From: Aequoribacter fuscus
GTDB taxonomy: Bacteria > Pseudomonadota > Gammaproteobacteria > Pseudomonadales > Halieaceae
Direction: 5' to 3'
Length of the DNA stretch: 64,000 nt
NCBI RefSeq assembly: GCF_009910365.1
Contig: NZ_CP036423.1
Coordinates: forward strand, 1,612,001-1,676,000
The notes under the pieces were generated by a model. That model ran no database searches, had not been told where the DNA came from, and saw nothing but the letters and a program-made list of their open reading frames with translations. Of the stretch, positions 52,611 to 63,400 are shown piece by piece. The stretch's first letter is position 1. Each line of letters begins with the position of its first letter. The position numbers and the translations under genes were made by a program.

Positions 52611-53741
52611 TTATCCCTCGTGAGTAGGCTGTATCAGTGTTTTTACACCAGTCGCTTGGCTCGCGTATTCACGCACCAAGTCCAGAGACAGTGCCTCCGG
52701 CAATGACACGCGATGGGCATAGTGACTGGCAAAGCTGGTGGTTAGTTCGGCCGCGACGCGCGCTCGCATTCGCATCATGACCTCAATGCCAGCGCGTCCA
52801 AGGAACTGCGGTAGCAACCAGCCGTTAATCGACCATGCAAAACCAAAGCCGCGATGTAGGGTCGTTGGACTGACATCTAACCCGCCGTAAATATACAGTT
52901 GCTTGAATCGATCACTTCCGTAGCGATTGTATTCGGTCAAGTGCCTCGCGGCGGCGGCCTCCATTCCGTTGAGTAAGGTACTGCCAAGCGTGCCGCCGCC
53001 CGTTGCGTCGAATGCGAGCGTCGCATGGTAACGATCGCAAGCGTCCGTAAGATCCGCAAAGAAATTAGGATCTTGGCTGTTAAGCACGCACTGTGCGCCC
53101 TGACTTTCTAACAGTGTTTTCTGTGTTTCGGAACGGACCACACAGATCAGCGGGATACCATCGGCTAAGCACAAACGATTCAGCATTTGCCCTAAATTAG
53201 AAGCCGCGGCCGTATGAATAATGGCACTGTGCCCCTCCATTTTCATGGTCTCAATCATGCCCAGTGCAGTCATCGGATTAACAAAACTCGACGCACCTTG
53301 TTCAGCACTCGCACCCTCCGGTAAGGGCAAACATTCCATGACATTCGCGACGCGATACTGTGCGTACATACCGCCACCAAATGCGCCCACCTTTTTGCCC
53401 AGCAACGCCTGTGCAGCCTCTGAGTCACCCGCCGCGATCACGGTGCCCGCACCTTCGTTTCCGGTTGTCAGTGCCATACCCAATCGCGCAGCAAAAAACT
53501 GTACGGCGCCAGGCTTGGCTTTGGCACTAATCTTAGTCTCGTACCCAGAGCCCGACGAGGTCAGCGACTCTAAATCCATCGGCGCTGTCAATAATGCGAG
53601 ATCCGACGGATTAATCGGTGCCGCCTCCACCTGAATCAGCACTTGGTCTGAAGCCAAGTCTGAAAAGTCTTTTGCCTCAAAATAGAGCGATGCTTCGCCC
53701 TCAGCGGTCAGTAACGATTTTAATTGATAGCCAGTAGTCAT
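52611..53741 (-). CDS. MDR superfamily oxidoreductase (quinone reductase/alcohol dehydrogenase-like)
   Basis: A 376-residue medium-chain dehydrogenase/reductase. An N-terminal GroES-like domain contains VEAAPINPSDLALL and GNEGAGTVIAAG; the Rossmann domain has HTAAASNLGQMLNRLC, an altered glycine motif. I see no catalytic or structural zinc cysteine set, so a zinc-independent NADPH quinone or enone reductase is more likely than an alcohol dehydrogenase. The substrate is unknown. It sits between the DUF885 and MATE genes in tight spacing. Confidence 0.82.
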   Translation of the reverse strand: MTTGYQLKSLLTAEGEASLYFEAKDFSDLASDQVLIQVEAAPINPSDLALLTAPMDLESLTSSGSGYETKISAKAKPGAVQFFAARLGMALTTGNEGAGTVIAAGDSEAAQALLGKKVGAFGGGMYAQYRVANVMECLPLPEGASAEQGASSFVNPMTALGMIETMKMEGHSAIIHTAAASNLGQMLNRLCLADGIPLICVVRSETQKTLLESQGAQCVLNSQDPNFFADLTDACDRYHATLAFDATGGGTLGSTLLNGMEAAAARHLTEYNRYGSDRFKQLYIYGGLDVSPTTLHRGFGFAWSINGWLLPQFLGRAGIEVMMRMRARVAAELTTSFASHYAHRVSLPEALSLDLVREYASQATGVKTLIQPTHEG

Positions 53742-53757
53742 AAGTATCCTTATCGGT

Positions 53758-55134
53758 TTAATGATGTTCGCTCACCAGTTTAGCGAGTCGGTCGGGCGAG
53801 CGCCATGCCCCCCATCGTAATCGGCTCAAATAGAGCCCAGCTAGGCAGACCAACATCGCCACAAAGGTCCACCAAGAGACCATTGGACCCAGTTGCCAGA
53901 TCTTAATAATAAAGACTTGCGCCACCAGCATAGCCCAATGGACGGAGACCGACGCAAACATGAGCCAACGCGTGTCGCCCGCCCCTCTGAGCACACCCGA
54001 TGCTACCAAATTGATACCGTCAGCAATCACGTAGCACGCTAGGCCTAGCATCATTGCCTCCGCCAAGACGCTGATTTGCTCGAAATCCTCTGAACCTGTG
54101 TCAAAAACGCCGACCAACGACGCAGCCAAGGTGGCGAAGGTAATGGCGAAAATCGCTGCAACTGTGAGGGCGATGCTAAATCCTGCTGCGATCACTCTGT
54201 TCAGATTCTGTGACTCACCCGAGCCGATATAGCGCCCGGCTAAACTCATCACTGCAATATGCAAACCAATCATCGAAATAAATGACATCAGATCCCAGTT
54301 AAACACGATGGCCATTGCTGCACCCTCGCGCGTACCGTAGTTCTGAAACATCAGCATGAACAAGTTAAACGTCACAACGTTCATAAACGATTCAAGCCCG
54401 GACGGAAACCCATAGCGAACAAACTTTCTCAGAATCCCCATATCAATCATCCAGCTCTGAGCGACACCGTAGAGCTGGGCAATGGCTGGGCGAAAGTAAA
54501 AACCCAAAAAAAGAATCAACGTGATCGCTGTGGCGATGACGGTACCAAGCGCTGCACCGGTAATCCCCATAGCCGGCAATCCCCAATGCCCAAACACCAG
54601 AGCATAGCTGAGCGCAATATTGATCAGCACACCCGTCACATCGCACACCATGACCACCCAGGAGCGTCCAATGCCGCTGAAAAAAGACGACAAAGCGGCC
54701 TTCGCCAAGCTGAAAACCCCACCGTAAATCAGAACCTTATAATAAGCGCTCTCGAGCGCAACGAGCTCTTCAGCGTGGCCGACCCAGCGAAAGAGCTCGG
54801 TGACGGGAAAGGTTAACAGCAAGAGTATCGGAAACGCAGCAACCGACAAAACCAGACCTTGCGTAACCACTTTACTGCACTGACTGTATCGCCCAGCGCC
54901 AGAGAACTGCGCCACCATAGCGTTGGCGTAAGAAATGATGCCTAAAAACAAAGACAAAGTAACAAACGAGGTGACGCCACCTGACATCGATGCGGAAATA
55001 TGCTGGGCGCTTATCTGTGCCATAAAATAACGATCGGTGAAAATCATAAAGGCATAAGCACCTTGCGAAATTACGATCGGTAAAGCTAATACAGAGAGCT
55101 CTTTAAAAATGGCCCGAAAGCCGCGTTCAGACAT
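53758..55134 (-). CDS. MATE family multidrug/organic-cation exporter
   Basis: A 458-residue inner-membrane protein with twelve predicted helices in two homologous halves. The N-terminal motif LSVLALPIVISQGAYAFMIFTDRYFMAQ and the second-half GYDSP-like region (FVRYGFPSGLESFMNVVTFN) match MATE antiporters, which export drugs or metabolites in exchange for Na+ or H+. The substrate cannot be told. It follows the NatB-type gene by 62 bases, so it may have its own promoter, although none is convincing. Confidence 0.92.
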   Translation of the reverse strand: MSERGFRAIFKELSVLALPIVISQGAYAFMIFTDRYFMAQISAQHISASMSGGVTSFVTLSLFLGIISYANAMVAQFSGAGRYSQCSKVVTQGLVLSVAAFPILLLLTFPVTELFRWVGHAEELVALESAYYKVLIYGGVFSLAKAALSSFFSGIGRSWVVMVCDVTGVLINIALSYALVFGHWGLPAMGITGAALGTVIATAITLILFLGFYFRPAIAQLYGVAQSWMIDMGILRKFVRYGFPSGLESFMNVVTFNLFMLMFQNYGTREGAAMAIVFNWDLMSFISMIGLHIAVMSLAGRYIGSGESQNLNRVIAAGFSIALTVAAIFAITFATLAASLVGVFDTGSEDFEQISVLAEAMMLGLACYVIADGINLVASGVLRGAGDTRWLMFASVSVHWAMLVAQVFIIKIWQLGPMVSWWTFVAMLVCLAGLYLSRLRWGAWRSPDRLAKLVSEHH

Positions 55135-55196
55135 GCAGTTTGCTCAACAACAAAAACGACATGGCATCATACGCGACTTTGGGTGGAACAAAAGCG

Positions 55197-56366
55197 CTAA
55201 CGTCCCAGTGCCATGCGCTCACTGGAGTAACGCCAAGCTGCAAGGCTCAGAATGATTGCTGCGATTGCCAGTTGCGAGACTGCGTATACCGCCAACTCCA
55301 ATGCGCCCACCGCCTCGCCACGCAGAATAGCCATGATCAACTGATTTTGTGACACAAAAGGCACGGCATACATCCATAACTGCGTCTTAATGGGATTAAT
55401 CATCAGGGCAAACGTAGGGATGATCGGCAGCAAGGTCAGCACACTCATGTAGCTTTGCGCTTCTTTCACGGTTTTCGCGTTCGCAGCGAGCAAGGTAAGC
55501 AATGAAACCCCTATCAAGGCAATTGGAATTAAGCTTAAAGCAATGGCCCCTGTTGCCAACCAACTGAGTTTCATTTCAACAATGAGATTCGGGGCGAAGC
55601 TGAAACTCAATTTGAAAGCCAACAACGCTACCGTGATCATCATCAGTCCAAACCCCAAGCAAGCACCGATCTTACCGACCATGATTTGCCACGCCGCCGC
55701 AGGCACCAAGAGTAAACTCTCCAGAGACTCGCGCTCGCGTTCACCGGCAGTCACATCAATCACAAAATAGGCGCCGCCTAGGAAGGCCGTCAGAATCAAA
55801 AAATACGGCAAAAACAACAAAGCTTGACCTGCCCGACTGGCCTCGGTTGCTAGATCGTTACGGACCACGAGCAGCGCCGAAGCGGACCCAGGATCAACCC
55901 CTCGGCTGAGCATTCTCATACGCCCCTTTTGGCTGCTGTACTGGCTCAACATTCCGTCTATCCGCGCTCTTGCAACTCTGGCAGATTCTCGAGAGCCGTC
56001 ATAGTAAACATTTACCCGAGCGTTTTCCTGCGCGTACCATTGCGCGGGATAATTCTCGGTAATTTCAAGGATGACTTCGTGTTCTTGCGCCTCGATCGCC
56101 TCGGCAATATCTGCGGGAGGATCGACAACATCGACATTTCTCTGTTCTAGCCAAGTCACAAGATTTGGCGCGAACTCGGCACCGGCTACCGGCAACTTCA
56201 GCACCGATTCGAGTTGTTTGGTGCGTTTTTCAGCGGCATACGCGTTCATACCGATAATGAGGGCTGGTGCCAGCAACGCACCCATGGCCAACCCAATCAG
56301 TACTGTGCGCCGATCGCGCATCAAATCGCGCCACTCTTTGCGCATCACCGTCAGTATCAAGGTCAT
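55197..56366 (-). CDS. ABC-2 type exporter permease (NatB-like)
   Basis: A 389-residue membrane protein. The N-terminal helix (about 22-44) is followed by a large extracytoplasmic loop (about 45-175), then five or six helices in the C-terminal half with ITAGERERESLESLLLVPAA, the ABC-2/NatB signature. It pairs with the ATPase gene (ATGA overlap). NatAB in Bacillus exports Na+; here the substrate is unknown. Confidence 0.88.
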   Translation of the reverse strand: MTLILTVMRKEWRDLMRDRRTVLIGLAMGALLAPALIIGMNAYAAEKRTKQLESVLKLPVAGAEFAPNLVTWLEQRNVDVVDPPADIAEAIEAQEHEVILEITENYPAQWYAQENARVNVYYDGSRESARVARARIDGMLSQYSSQKGRMRMLSRGVDPGSASALLVVRNDLATEASRAGQALLFLPYFLILTAFLGGAYFVIDVTAGERERESLESLLLVPAAAWQIMVGKIGACLGFGLMMITVALLAFKLSFSFAPNLIVEMKLSWLATGAIALSLIPIALIGVSLLTLLAANAKTVKEAQSYMSVLTLLPIIPTFALMINPIKTQLWMYAVPFVSQNQLIMAILRGEAVGALELAVYAVSQLAIAAIILSLAAWRYSSERMALGR

Positions 56367-57109
56367 AACATGAGCCCCTCTTCCGAGCCAATCAAATGTA
56401 CAAACGCGTCTTCGAGAGAGTCTCGTTGCGCTTGCTCTTTCAGGGACTCGGGTGAACCCTGAGCCATTACTTCGCCTTTCGCGATCACCACCACATGATC
56501 ACACAGTGCCGCGACTTCTTGCATGATGTGCGTAGACAGCACAACGCAACGCCCCTCCGCTTTACAGTTGAGTAAGAAGCGACGCAGACCTCGTGTCGTC
56601 ATAACGTCCAATCCATTCGTCGGTTCGTCCAACACAATATTCTGGGGGCGATGAATCACGGATCGCGCGATCGCCGTTTTGGTTCTCTGCCCTTGCGAAA
56701 AGCCCTCGCAGCGTCGATCGATGAAGTCCGCCATGTCTAGACTGTCGATCAGGCGTTCTAGCTCGGGTTCGTAATCACTCGGCCTCAAACCATTCAGTTC
56801 AGCGAAATAGGCCACGTTCTCCCGCGCTGTCAAGCGGGGATACAAACCACGCGTATCAGGCAATACCCCGAGCCGTCGGCGCACGCCTATCTTGTCTTCT
56901 TGAATATCAACACCGTCAACCCGTACCGAACCCCGGCTCGGCTTCAGTAACCCGTACAACAAGCGCATGGTCGTTGTTTTTCCCGCTCCATTAGGTCCGA
57001 GCAGGCCCGTAATTTGGCCGTCACGGGCCGTCAGTGACACAGATTTTACGGCCTCGATGGTTCCCTTTTTTGACGCAAATGACTTTGCCACTTTGTTAAT
57101 CTCAATCAT
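56363..57109 (-). CDS. ABC transporter ATP-binding protein (NatA-like)
   Basis: A 248-residue ATPase. Walker A is GPNGAGKTTTMR, the signature FSQGQRTKTAIARSV, Walker B NIVLDEPTNGLDV, and H-loop VVLSTHIMQEVAAL. It supplies energy to the ABC-2 permease. It lies one base after the upstream hydrolase stop, indicating one transcript. Confidence 0.92.
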   Translation of the reverse strand: MIEINKVAKSFASKKGTIEAVKSVSLTARDGQITGLLGPNGAGKTTTMRLLYGLLKPSRGSVRVDGVDIQEDKIGVRRRLGVLPDTRGLYPRLTARENVAYFAELNGLRPSDYEPELERLIDSLDMADFIDRRCEGFSQGQRTKTAIARSVIHRPQNIVLDEPTNGLDVMTTRGLRRFLLNCKAEGRCVVLSTHIMQEVAALCDHVVVIAKGEVMAQGSPESLKEQAQRDSLEDAFVHLIGSEEGLML

Positions 57110-57110
57110 C

Positions 57111-58580
57111 TCATGGCTCCCAGCCGTAAACGCCTGTGAATACCGGCAGGCTCTGTCTGTTGTCGATGCACTCGGTTTCCTGAAATGCTAAGGTTTCGAC
57201 GAAGTCAGCAACAAGTCTCGGCAAACATCCCACATTTAACACGCTATGCCCTTCGCCTTTAACACTGATGTGTTGGGCATTTTGCAACCCGGCGGCAATC
57301 ACATCGCCATAACGCGGTGGCGTCACGGGATCGAGCTCGCCAGTGACGACCAAGGTAGGAATATCATGCGCTGCAAGAGAATGAAAATCGTCGGTTACCG
57401 GCTTTTGCGGCCAGACCTCACATTGAGAGCGCGAAAACTCGATTAGCTGCGCCCCGAGCAAAGTATCTGCTTCAGCGTCCCTGTCCTGCTCTGTAAGAAA
57501 TGGAATAGACTCGCTGCAAATCACCGACAGCTGCAAGCCGTGGCTAATGGCCTCTTGCATTGACTCGACCACGATATGATTCAAGGCCAAAATATCGGCA
57601 AATCCATCTCGTTTGGCGTTGGCCACTAAAGTCGGCAACATCACCGCCGTTGAAGGCTGATAACTCAGCATCCTAAATACCGAGATCAAATGGTTCTGAT
57701 CGACAGAGGTCGTTCGATATTCGCCTGTTCTTGGATGTCGGTAGCGGGTTTCTATCGGCGCTTGGCCGAGCTGGGTTAACAACTCATCGAGCACCAAACG
57801 CGTATCACCAAGCTTGGCGTAGCACTCAGGGTTTTCATTGCAGGCACTTAAGCGCGCAGAGATCGCAGCGTCTAAATTACGCCCGTGCTCACTCAGCAAT
57901 ACTAGATTTGACGGCACAGGGCTATCCAACACCAAACTGCGAGTTTGATCGGGATACAAAGCGGCGTAGCGTTGAGCCAAGCGAGTGCCGTAAGATACGC
58001 CCGCGACATTCAATGCACTCAAGCCTAAGACCTGCCGAACCAACTCGAGATCCGTGGCGGCGTCGTCCGTGGTGTAATGCGCCAGAGCCCGACCGGCGTG
58101 GCGTTCTATACAGTCCCTGGCTAATCGCTGCGCCAGCTCGCGATCATTGGCATCTAAAGCCCCAACATCCTCTTCACTGAAGGGACAATCAAGGGCTTGT
58201 GATTCGCCCGTCCCTCGCTGATCCATCAGTAAGATCGGTGCGAATTCTCCGACTCTAGACAGCCCAGACCGAATGGAAGGAAAAGAGGCGCGCGCGCCCT
58301 GCCCCGGCCCACCCGCAAGAAAAACCAAGGGCATACTATCCGCACTATCACCGCGAGGGGGTATCCAAGTTAAGGCCAAATCGACCGTTGAGCCCTCTGG
58401 CTTGTCGTGATTCTCGGGCACGGTTAAAGTGGCGCACCACGCGGGATAGACCGAGCGCTCACCTTCAGCCATGCACTTCTCGAACTCGAGCGACCCTATA
58501 CGCTTCGTTTCAGCTGCAAAACCCTCGACGCTTGTGCTCAGTAACAGCGCCAGTGCCAATTTTCTCATCATCGCCAACAT
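57111..58580 (-). CDS. Secreted alpha/beta hydrolase, TAP-like C-terminal domain
   Basis: A 489-residue serine hydrolase with a signal peptide (about 1-23). The oxyanion motif is LAGGPGQGA, the nucleophile Ser196 lies in GVSYGT, and the acid and base are Asp417 (GELDPVTPP) and His445 (GEGHSVLNVGC). The TAP-like C-terminal region is that of tripeptidyl aminopeptidase and proline iminopeptidase relatives. It probably cleaves peptides or esters in the periplasm. It is the first gene of the NatAB-MATE-DUF885 run. Confidence 0.88.
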   Translation of the reverse strand: MLAMMRKLALALLLSTSVEGFAAETKRIGSLEFEKCMAEGERSVYPAWCATLTVPENHDKPEGSTVDLALTWIPPRGDSADSMPLVFLAGGPGQGARASFPSIRSGLSRVGEFAPILLMDQRGTGESQALDCPFSEEDVGALDANDRELAQRLARDCIERHAGRALAHYTTDDAATDLELVRQVLGLSALNVAGVSYGTRLAQRYAALYPDQTRSLVLDSPVPSNLVLLSEHGRNLDAAISARLSACNENPECYAKLGDTRLVLDELLTQLGQAPIETRYRHPRTGEYRTTSVDQNHLISVFRMLSYQPSTAVMLPTLVANAKRDGFADILALNHIVVESMQEAISHGLQLSVICSESIPFLTEQDRDAEADTLLGAQLIEFSRSQCEVWPQKPVTDDFHSLAAHDIPTLVVTGELDPVTPPRYGDVIAAGLQNAQHISVKGEGHSVLNVGCLPRLVADFVETLAFQETECIDNRQSLPVFTGVYGWEP

Positions 58581-58688
58581 TCCACAGTAAAGCAGCCGCT
58601 AGGGTATGGTATGCTTGAACGCTTGTCACACTTTCACGATGAATACCTCATGCTACGCGATAAACCACTCGAGAACGGCGCTTAGGCG

Positions 58689-59462
58689 ATGGAAGCTCTG
58701 GCACTCTGGCAAACTATTGCGATCTTTTTTGTCTTTATCTGGTCAGGCTTTGTGCGCTCCGGTTTGGGTTTTGGTGGGGCCGTTCTGTCTTTACCCTTTT
58801 TGCTCTTGATTCACGATAAACCCCTGGTCTTTTTACCCTTAGTGTCGGTGCATTTATTGGTGTTCTCGTCGTTAACTATTGCTCACCCTTGGATAAAAGA
58901 TCTGGCGCGCGGGCAACAACCCGCGTTTGAGTCGAATATCAACTGGCTGTATCTCAGAAAAATCTTGGCCATCACCATCATCCCCAAACTCCTCGGCGTT
59001 TTTGGGGTGATAAGCCTTCCCAACGATGTCATTACTAACGTTATTTTCGCGATCGTTTTGATCTATGGATTGAGCTACGTTTTACAGAAGAGTTTCGTCT
59101 CAAATCACCCTCTCCTGGATTGGGTCTTTCTCATTTTGGGAGGGTATGTTTCGGGGACATCACTGATTGGGGCACCGCTGATTATCGCTGTAATGGCAAG
59201 AGAACTTCCACGGGAACAGCTTCGAGATACTTTATTTGCTTTGTGGTTTATCTTAGTGTCGATCAAGCTAGTCGCCTTCGCCGCAGCGGGTATCGATCTG
59301 CAGTGGCAAGCACATCTATGGTTACTTCCAGCCGCTGCGATCGGGCACGTATTGGGTCTTAAGTTCCATCAGTATTCACTGAAAGTCGAGCCAAAGCGCT
59401 TTATGCAATGGATTGGTATCGCACTCATCGCAGTGGCACTTGCCGGCTTACTGCAGTATTGA
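58689..59462 (+). CDS. TauE/SafE family sulfite/organosulfur exporter or importer
   Basis: A 257-residue membrane protein with eight or nine predicted helices. The N-terminal motif WSGFVRSGLGFGGAVLSLPFL and the repeat ILGGYVSGTSLIGAPLIIAVMA are typical of the TauE/SafE (DUF81) family. The direction and substrate are unknown. The ATG has an in-frame TAG one codon upstream, which fixes the start; no strong Shine-Dalgarno was seen. Nothing clear appears in the 108-base gap before it. Confidence 0.88.
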   Translation: MEALALWQTIAIFFVFIWSGFVRSGLGFGGAVLSLPFLLLIHDKPLVFLPLVSVHLLVFSSLTIAHPWIKDLARGQQPAFESNINWLYLRKILAITIIPKLLGVFGVISLPNDVITNVIFAIVLIYGLSYVLQKSFVSNHPLLDWVFLILGGYVSGTSLIGAPLIIAVMARELPREQLRDTLFALWFILVSIKLVAFAAAGIDLQWQAHLWLLPAAAIGHVLGLKFHQYSLKVEPKRFMQWIGIALIAVALAGLLQY

Positions 59463-59497
59463 GCGAGTTTCAGGGCCAAAATCGCGGACCCAGCACA

Positions 59498-60307
59498 TTA
59501 ACTTAAGCTAAACTCTTGCACTAAGGGTACAACAGCGTCCGGCGACTCGAGCGGAAACAGGTGTCCACCTTGCATCGGCACAATCGTGACGCCCTTCTGA
59601 GTCTTCTTCCAACGCTGAATCACGGGCTCGTAAACCACGTCACTTTGCTCGCCCACCAGCCCTAACGTAGGGATACTAAGACGCTTGAGTTTTGACCAAA
59701 CCCAGGGCGCTGACATGTAAATCTCGGCTTCCCATTCGCGCGAAAATCTGAGGGCGACACCGTCCTCGCGCTCGCCAAAGCCCGCGCGAATATAACCCCA
59801 CAACGCGTCATCGCTAAAATTGGTAAAGGCTCTGGCCTTGCGGTGAAACTGAAAAGCCTCGGTGTAATCACTAAAAAAATTAGGGCGTCGTAAAGCCTTG
59901 CGTACCATCGGCATCTGCTGGCGTTTGGACCGTGGTAATAAGCGCATGGCGAGCTGCAACTTAGGGGGGATGAACACTGGGTCGAGCAATATCAGGCGTG
60001 AGCAGAGGTGACTTTGCTGTGCCGCGGTTAACATTGAAACGGTTCCACCTAGGCTGTGACCCAACAACACCACGGGCTCATCAAAAGCGCGCTGCAATTG
60101 TGCGATGTAATCGTCGGCAAAATGCCCCCACTTCACCCCTTTGTAAGGACCTTCCGGCATTCTTAGAGGTAGGTGATCGTAAGTGTACACAGATGCAAAA
60201 TCGGCCAAGGCTTCAAGCAGGGGCCGATAACTCCCCGGTGGATAACCGTTTGCATGAGCAAAACAAATTTTCGTTGAAGCAGACCCTGCAAAATGTTGTA
60301 TTGCCAT
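59498..60307 (-). CDS. Alpha/beta hydrolase
   Basis: A 269-residue cytoplasmic hydrolase without a signal peptide. I start it at the ATG 60305-60307, 6 bases after GAGG; the TTG four codons upstream lies within that site. The HANGYPPGSYRPL oxyanion region, nucleophile Ser85 (LLGHSLGG), acid in GEQSDVVYEP and His249 (QGGHLFPLES) complete the triad. It resembles esterase/lipase-like AB hydrolases. The substrate is unknown. It lies downstream of the amidohydrolase but beyond a terminator, so it is probably separate. Confidence 0.87.
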   Translation of the reverse strand: MAIQHFAGSASTKICFAHANGYPPGSYRPLLEALADFASVYTYDHLPLRMPEGPYKGVKWGHFADDYIAQLQRAFDEPVVLLGHSLGGTVSMLTAAQQSHLCSRLILLDPVFIPPKLQLAMRLLPRSKRQQMPMVRKALRRPNFFSDYTEAFQFHRKARAFTNFSDDALWGYIRAGFGEREDGVALRFSREWEAEIYMSAPWVWSKLKRLSIPTLGLVGEQSDVVYEPVIQRWKKTQKGVTIVPMQGGHLFPLESPDAVVPLVQEFSLS

Positions 60308-60374
60308 GTTAAACCTCAAAAAAATTTTGCCTTAGTTCTATTACAGGCGTGCGGGCCCGATAGCTTGGATAAAA

Positions 60375-60397
60375 GAGGCTCTGAATCAACAGAGCCT
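60375..60397 (-). terminator. Rho-independent terminator after the amidohydrolase gene
   Basis: An 8-bp stem (60376-60383 with 60390-60397, arms AGGCTCTG and CAGAGCCT) with a 6-base loop is followed on the minus strand by TCTTTTAT. It lies 9 bases after the amidohydrolase stop. Confidence 0.85.
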
Positions 60398-60405
60398 TGT
60401 GAGCT

Positions 60406-63400
60406 CTACCAATGCGTCGGCACGTGCGCCGGGCAGATCGGGAAGTCTTCTTCTGGGCGCGTCATGCCCCAGTTCTCAGCATTCCATAGCGCATTGGCTC
60501 CCTCGCGTTCAAACCACAGTGCGCCTCGTTCTTTTGCTTGGGGTGCGACTTGATTCATACTCGAACTGTCGTATAAGCGTCCATCGATACTGACCATAGC
60601 AACACTGTCCGTGTTGCGTATATCGTCCAAGGGGTTTTTGTTTAAAACAACAAAATCCGCGAGTTTACCCACTTCCAAACTGCCGATTTCTCGGTCCATG
60701 TTCAAATAGCGTGCGCCATCAATGGTAGCGGCTTGCAGCACTTTTTCCGGCGTCATTCCCCCTTCAGCTAACGACCACATTTCCCAGTGATAGCCAAGAC
60801 CTTGTAACTGACCGTGTGCTCCAACCGTTACGAGCACGCCGCGATCTTGCAGGGCTTTACCGCTCGCTGCTACTGTTTTAAAAAAGTAATCGTCCTCGGC
60901 TGCCTGTGCCACCCGCCGAGAACGCGCGGTCAACTCGGCCAGCGGTGTATAGCGCCCGAGCAGTTCATGCTCCCAAACATTGGAATCTTGATACCAATAG
61001 TATTCGCTGTTGAGCCCTGCGTAATTGACTACCAAGGTCTGCGTATAGCCAACGTGCGGAGCACCCTGCCACAATCGCAAGACATCCTCATACAAGGGCG
61101 CCACGGGCAAGTTGTGCTCCAGCCCCGTCGAACCATCAAGGATGTGGGTCAGCTGATTGTAGAACGTCGCCCCACCCTCGGGATAGACGGACATCCCAAG
61201 CTCTGCCGCAGCCTGCATAATCCATTGCCTCTGTTCGCGCCGCGGTTGATTGTAGCTTTTCACTGAGAACGCACCCTGGGCCTGCAAACGTTTGAGATGC
61301 ATGCGAGCGTCGTCCAGCGATTGTATGTCGACATACGAGTTAGATTTAGCGCCGTAGAGCACCGAGCCAGTAGAAAAAATTCTTGGACCTATGAGCGTGC
61401 CAGCGCGCTGTAATTCAGCCAAGGAAAACACCGTCTCAGTGTTGCTCGATGGGTCGTGTGTCGTGGTAACGCCGAATGCCAAGTTCGCGAGGTAACTCGC
61501 GTTGGTCTCGGGCAAAGGGGACGAGTAAAAGTGCCCACTGTGATGAGCATGGGTGTCGATAAAACCCGGCACAATGGTTTTGCCGGAGACATCAATGACC
61601 ATCGCATCCACGGGAACTTCAACCGCATCAGAATCGCCAATCGCAACAATTTTGTTGCCTTGCACCAGCAAAGTCCCGAGCTCGATGGGCGCTCCGACGA
61701 CGGGGATTATCCTGGCATTCTGGTAGGCGATAAGCTCATCTGAACGCGATACAGGGAAGGTAAGTTCTAGCGTCTGCTCGGTTGGCTTCGCTTCAGAAGA
61801 GGTCATGGACAAGCTGCTGTAGGTTGACCCCAAGCTCCAATGCAAGGCCTGAGACGACCAATGCAGATAGCGTCCGGCGCCACTCGAGGCTTGGATCGAA
61901 GACAGCTCGGAACCACCTAGAGGCTGTTCTTTAGCCGATAACACAATGGGCGCAACATAGACTTTAAAATCTTTTCGATAGGCTATGTGCTCGCCAGCAG
62001 GGTCGATCGCCCACTCGCTAATTGAACCTAAGCTATAGCGCGTGCGCTGCTGTGTACCATCTCGTTTCACTGTACTGATAAACCGCTTGTCGCCGCCACC
62101 ATGCTCATAGGCAATCAAGTCGTCATTCAGGAAAATCGGTTTTCGGCCCTCACGTAATACTCTTCGAGCCTCACCCTTGTTGTCGCTGACGTAAATGCCA
62201 GGCTCCAGCCCGTAGAGTAAACCTCTGAACGAATTGCCCGTCTGCTTTTGATAGACAACCGCGCCCTGATTGTTGACGTCGGGATGTTGGTAATGACCCG
62301 GCTCGCTCGTAATTTTTGCAAGCCCCGACACACCTTTTGCCCCACGCCAGCTGCCGCGATAAATCGAGCCATAGGCGCCGTCTTGCCAATGTGCGAATAC
62401 TAAGTACTTGCCGTCTGCACTAAACTGAGGTGCGTACTCAAACCCATCGAGTTTTGTCAGCCGTTTTGGTTTCGGGTTCTGTACGTCGGCGTAATAGAGA
62501 TGCCCCAACGAATGAAATACGACGTAGCGGCCATCCGGTGATGTTGCAAAATCGCGCAGCATCATCGATGTTACCTCGTCGACACCTACCTTAGGGGTTG
62601 CTTTCGTGGTCTTCGCCAACACTTGAGAAACTGACGCAGTAAAGGGAATTCCCACGACCGCCTTCGATTCGACGTTTATGCGGTGCAACTTACCCCCCGC
62701 CCAAAACACGATCGAGTCATTGTCTGGTGTCCAAGCAAAATTGGGGTATAGGCCAAACAGTGCCCACACCTCCTGTTGGTCATGATCTAGCTTTCGATAA
62801 AGTGCTTTACTCTGCCCCGTGCGACGATCGTAAAGCATCAGCACAGAGTCTGTTTGGATGCGCTTCACATAAGCAATGTAACGCCCATCCGGCGATGGCT
62901 CTGGACGAACGGCACCACCTGGGCCGCCCAACAAAGCGATATTCTCACCTGTATCCAGATCCAAACGTCGAGTGACATAAATACCCTCATGAGGATTTTT
63001 GTTGTACTGGAAATAGGGGCCCGGAGTCGCATCTTGTGTGTAAAACAGATAACGACCGTCGGGTGAATACACAGGGTCGTTTTCGTCCTGCTGTTCATTA
63101 CGTTTCGTGGTGAGCTGTACCCCGCTTCCTCCATCAAGATGATAAAACCACATCTCTCCCGAGCCCAAGGAGCGCGACCCAGTGAAATGCTTGCGCGCGA
63201 CAATGCCAGAGCCATTGGGATGCCAGCGAGGGTTTGTGAGCGAGCGGAATTTCTCGGTTGTGATGGGTCGCTCCTCTTTGGAGGCCAAATCCATAACAAA
63301 GATATTGTTTCCGCCATTGGCGTCGCTAATGTAGGTCAGTGAAGTTCCGTCGGGGCTAAACCGCGGCTGAACTTCTTGCGCTAGAGTCGTCGTGAGACGC

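Noticed and set aside
55166-55171. TATGAT as a promoter -10 for the MATE gene
   Set aside because: No acceptable -35 hexamer at the right distance; too weak to report as a feature.
58606-58809. Small plus-strand frame before the TauE/SafE gene
   Set aside because: It overlaps the permease in another frame, has no Shine-Dalgarno and no recognisable features.
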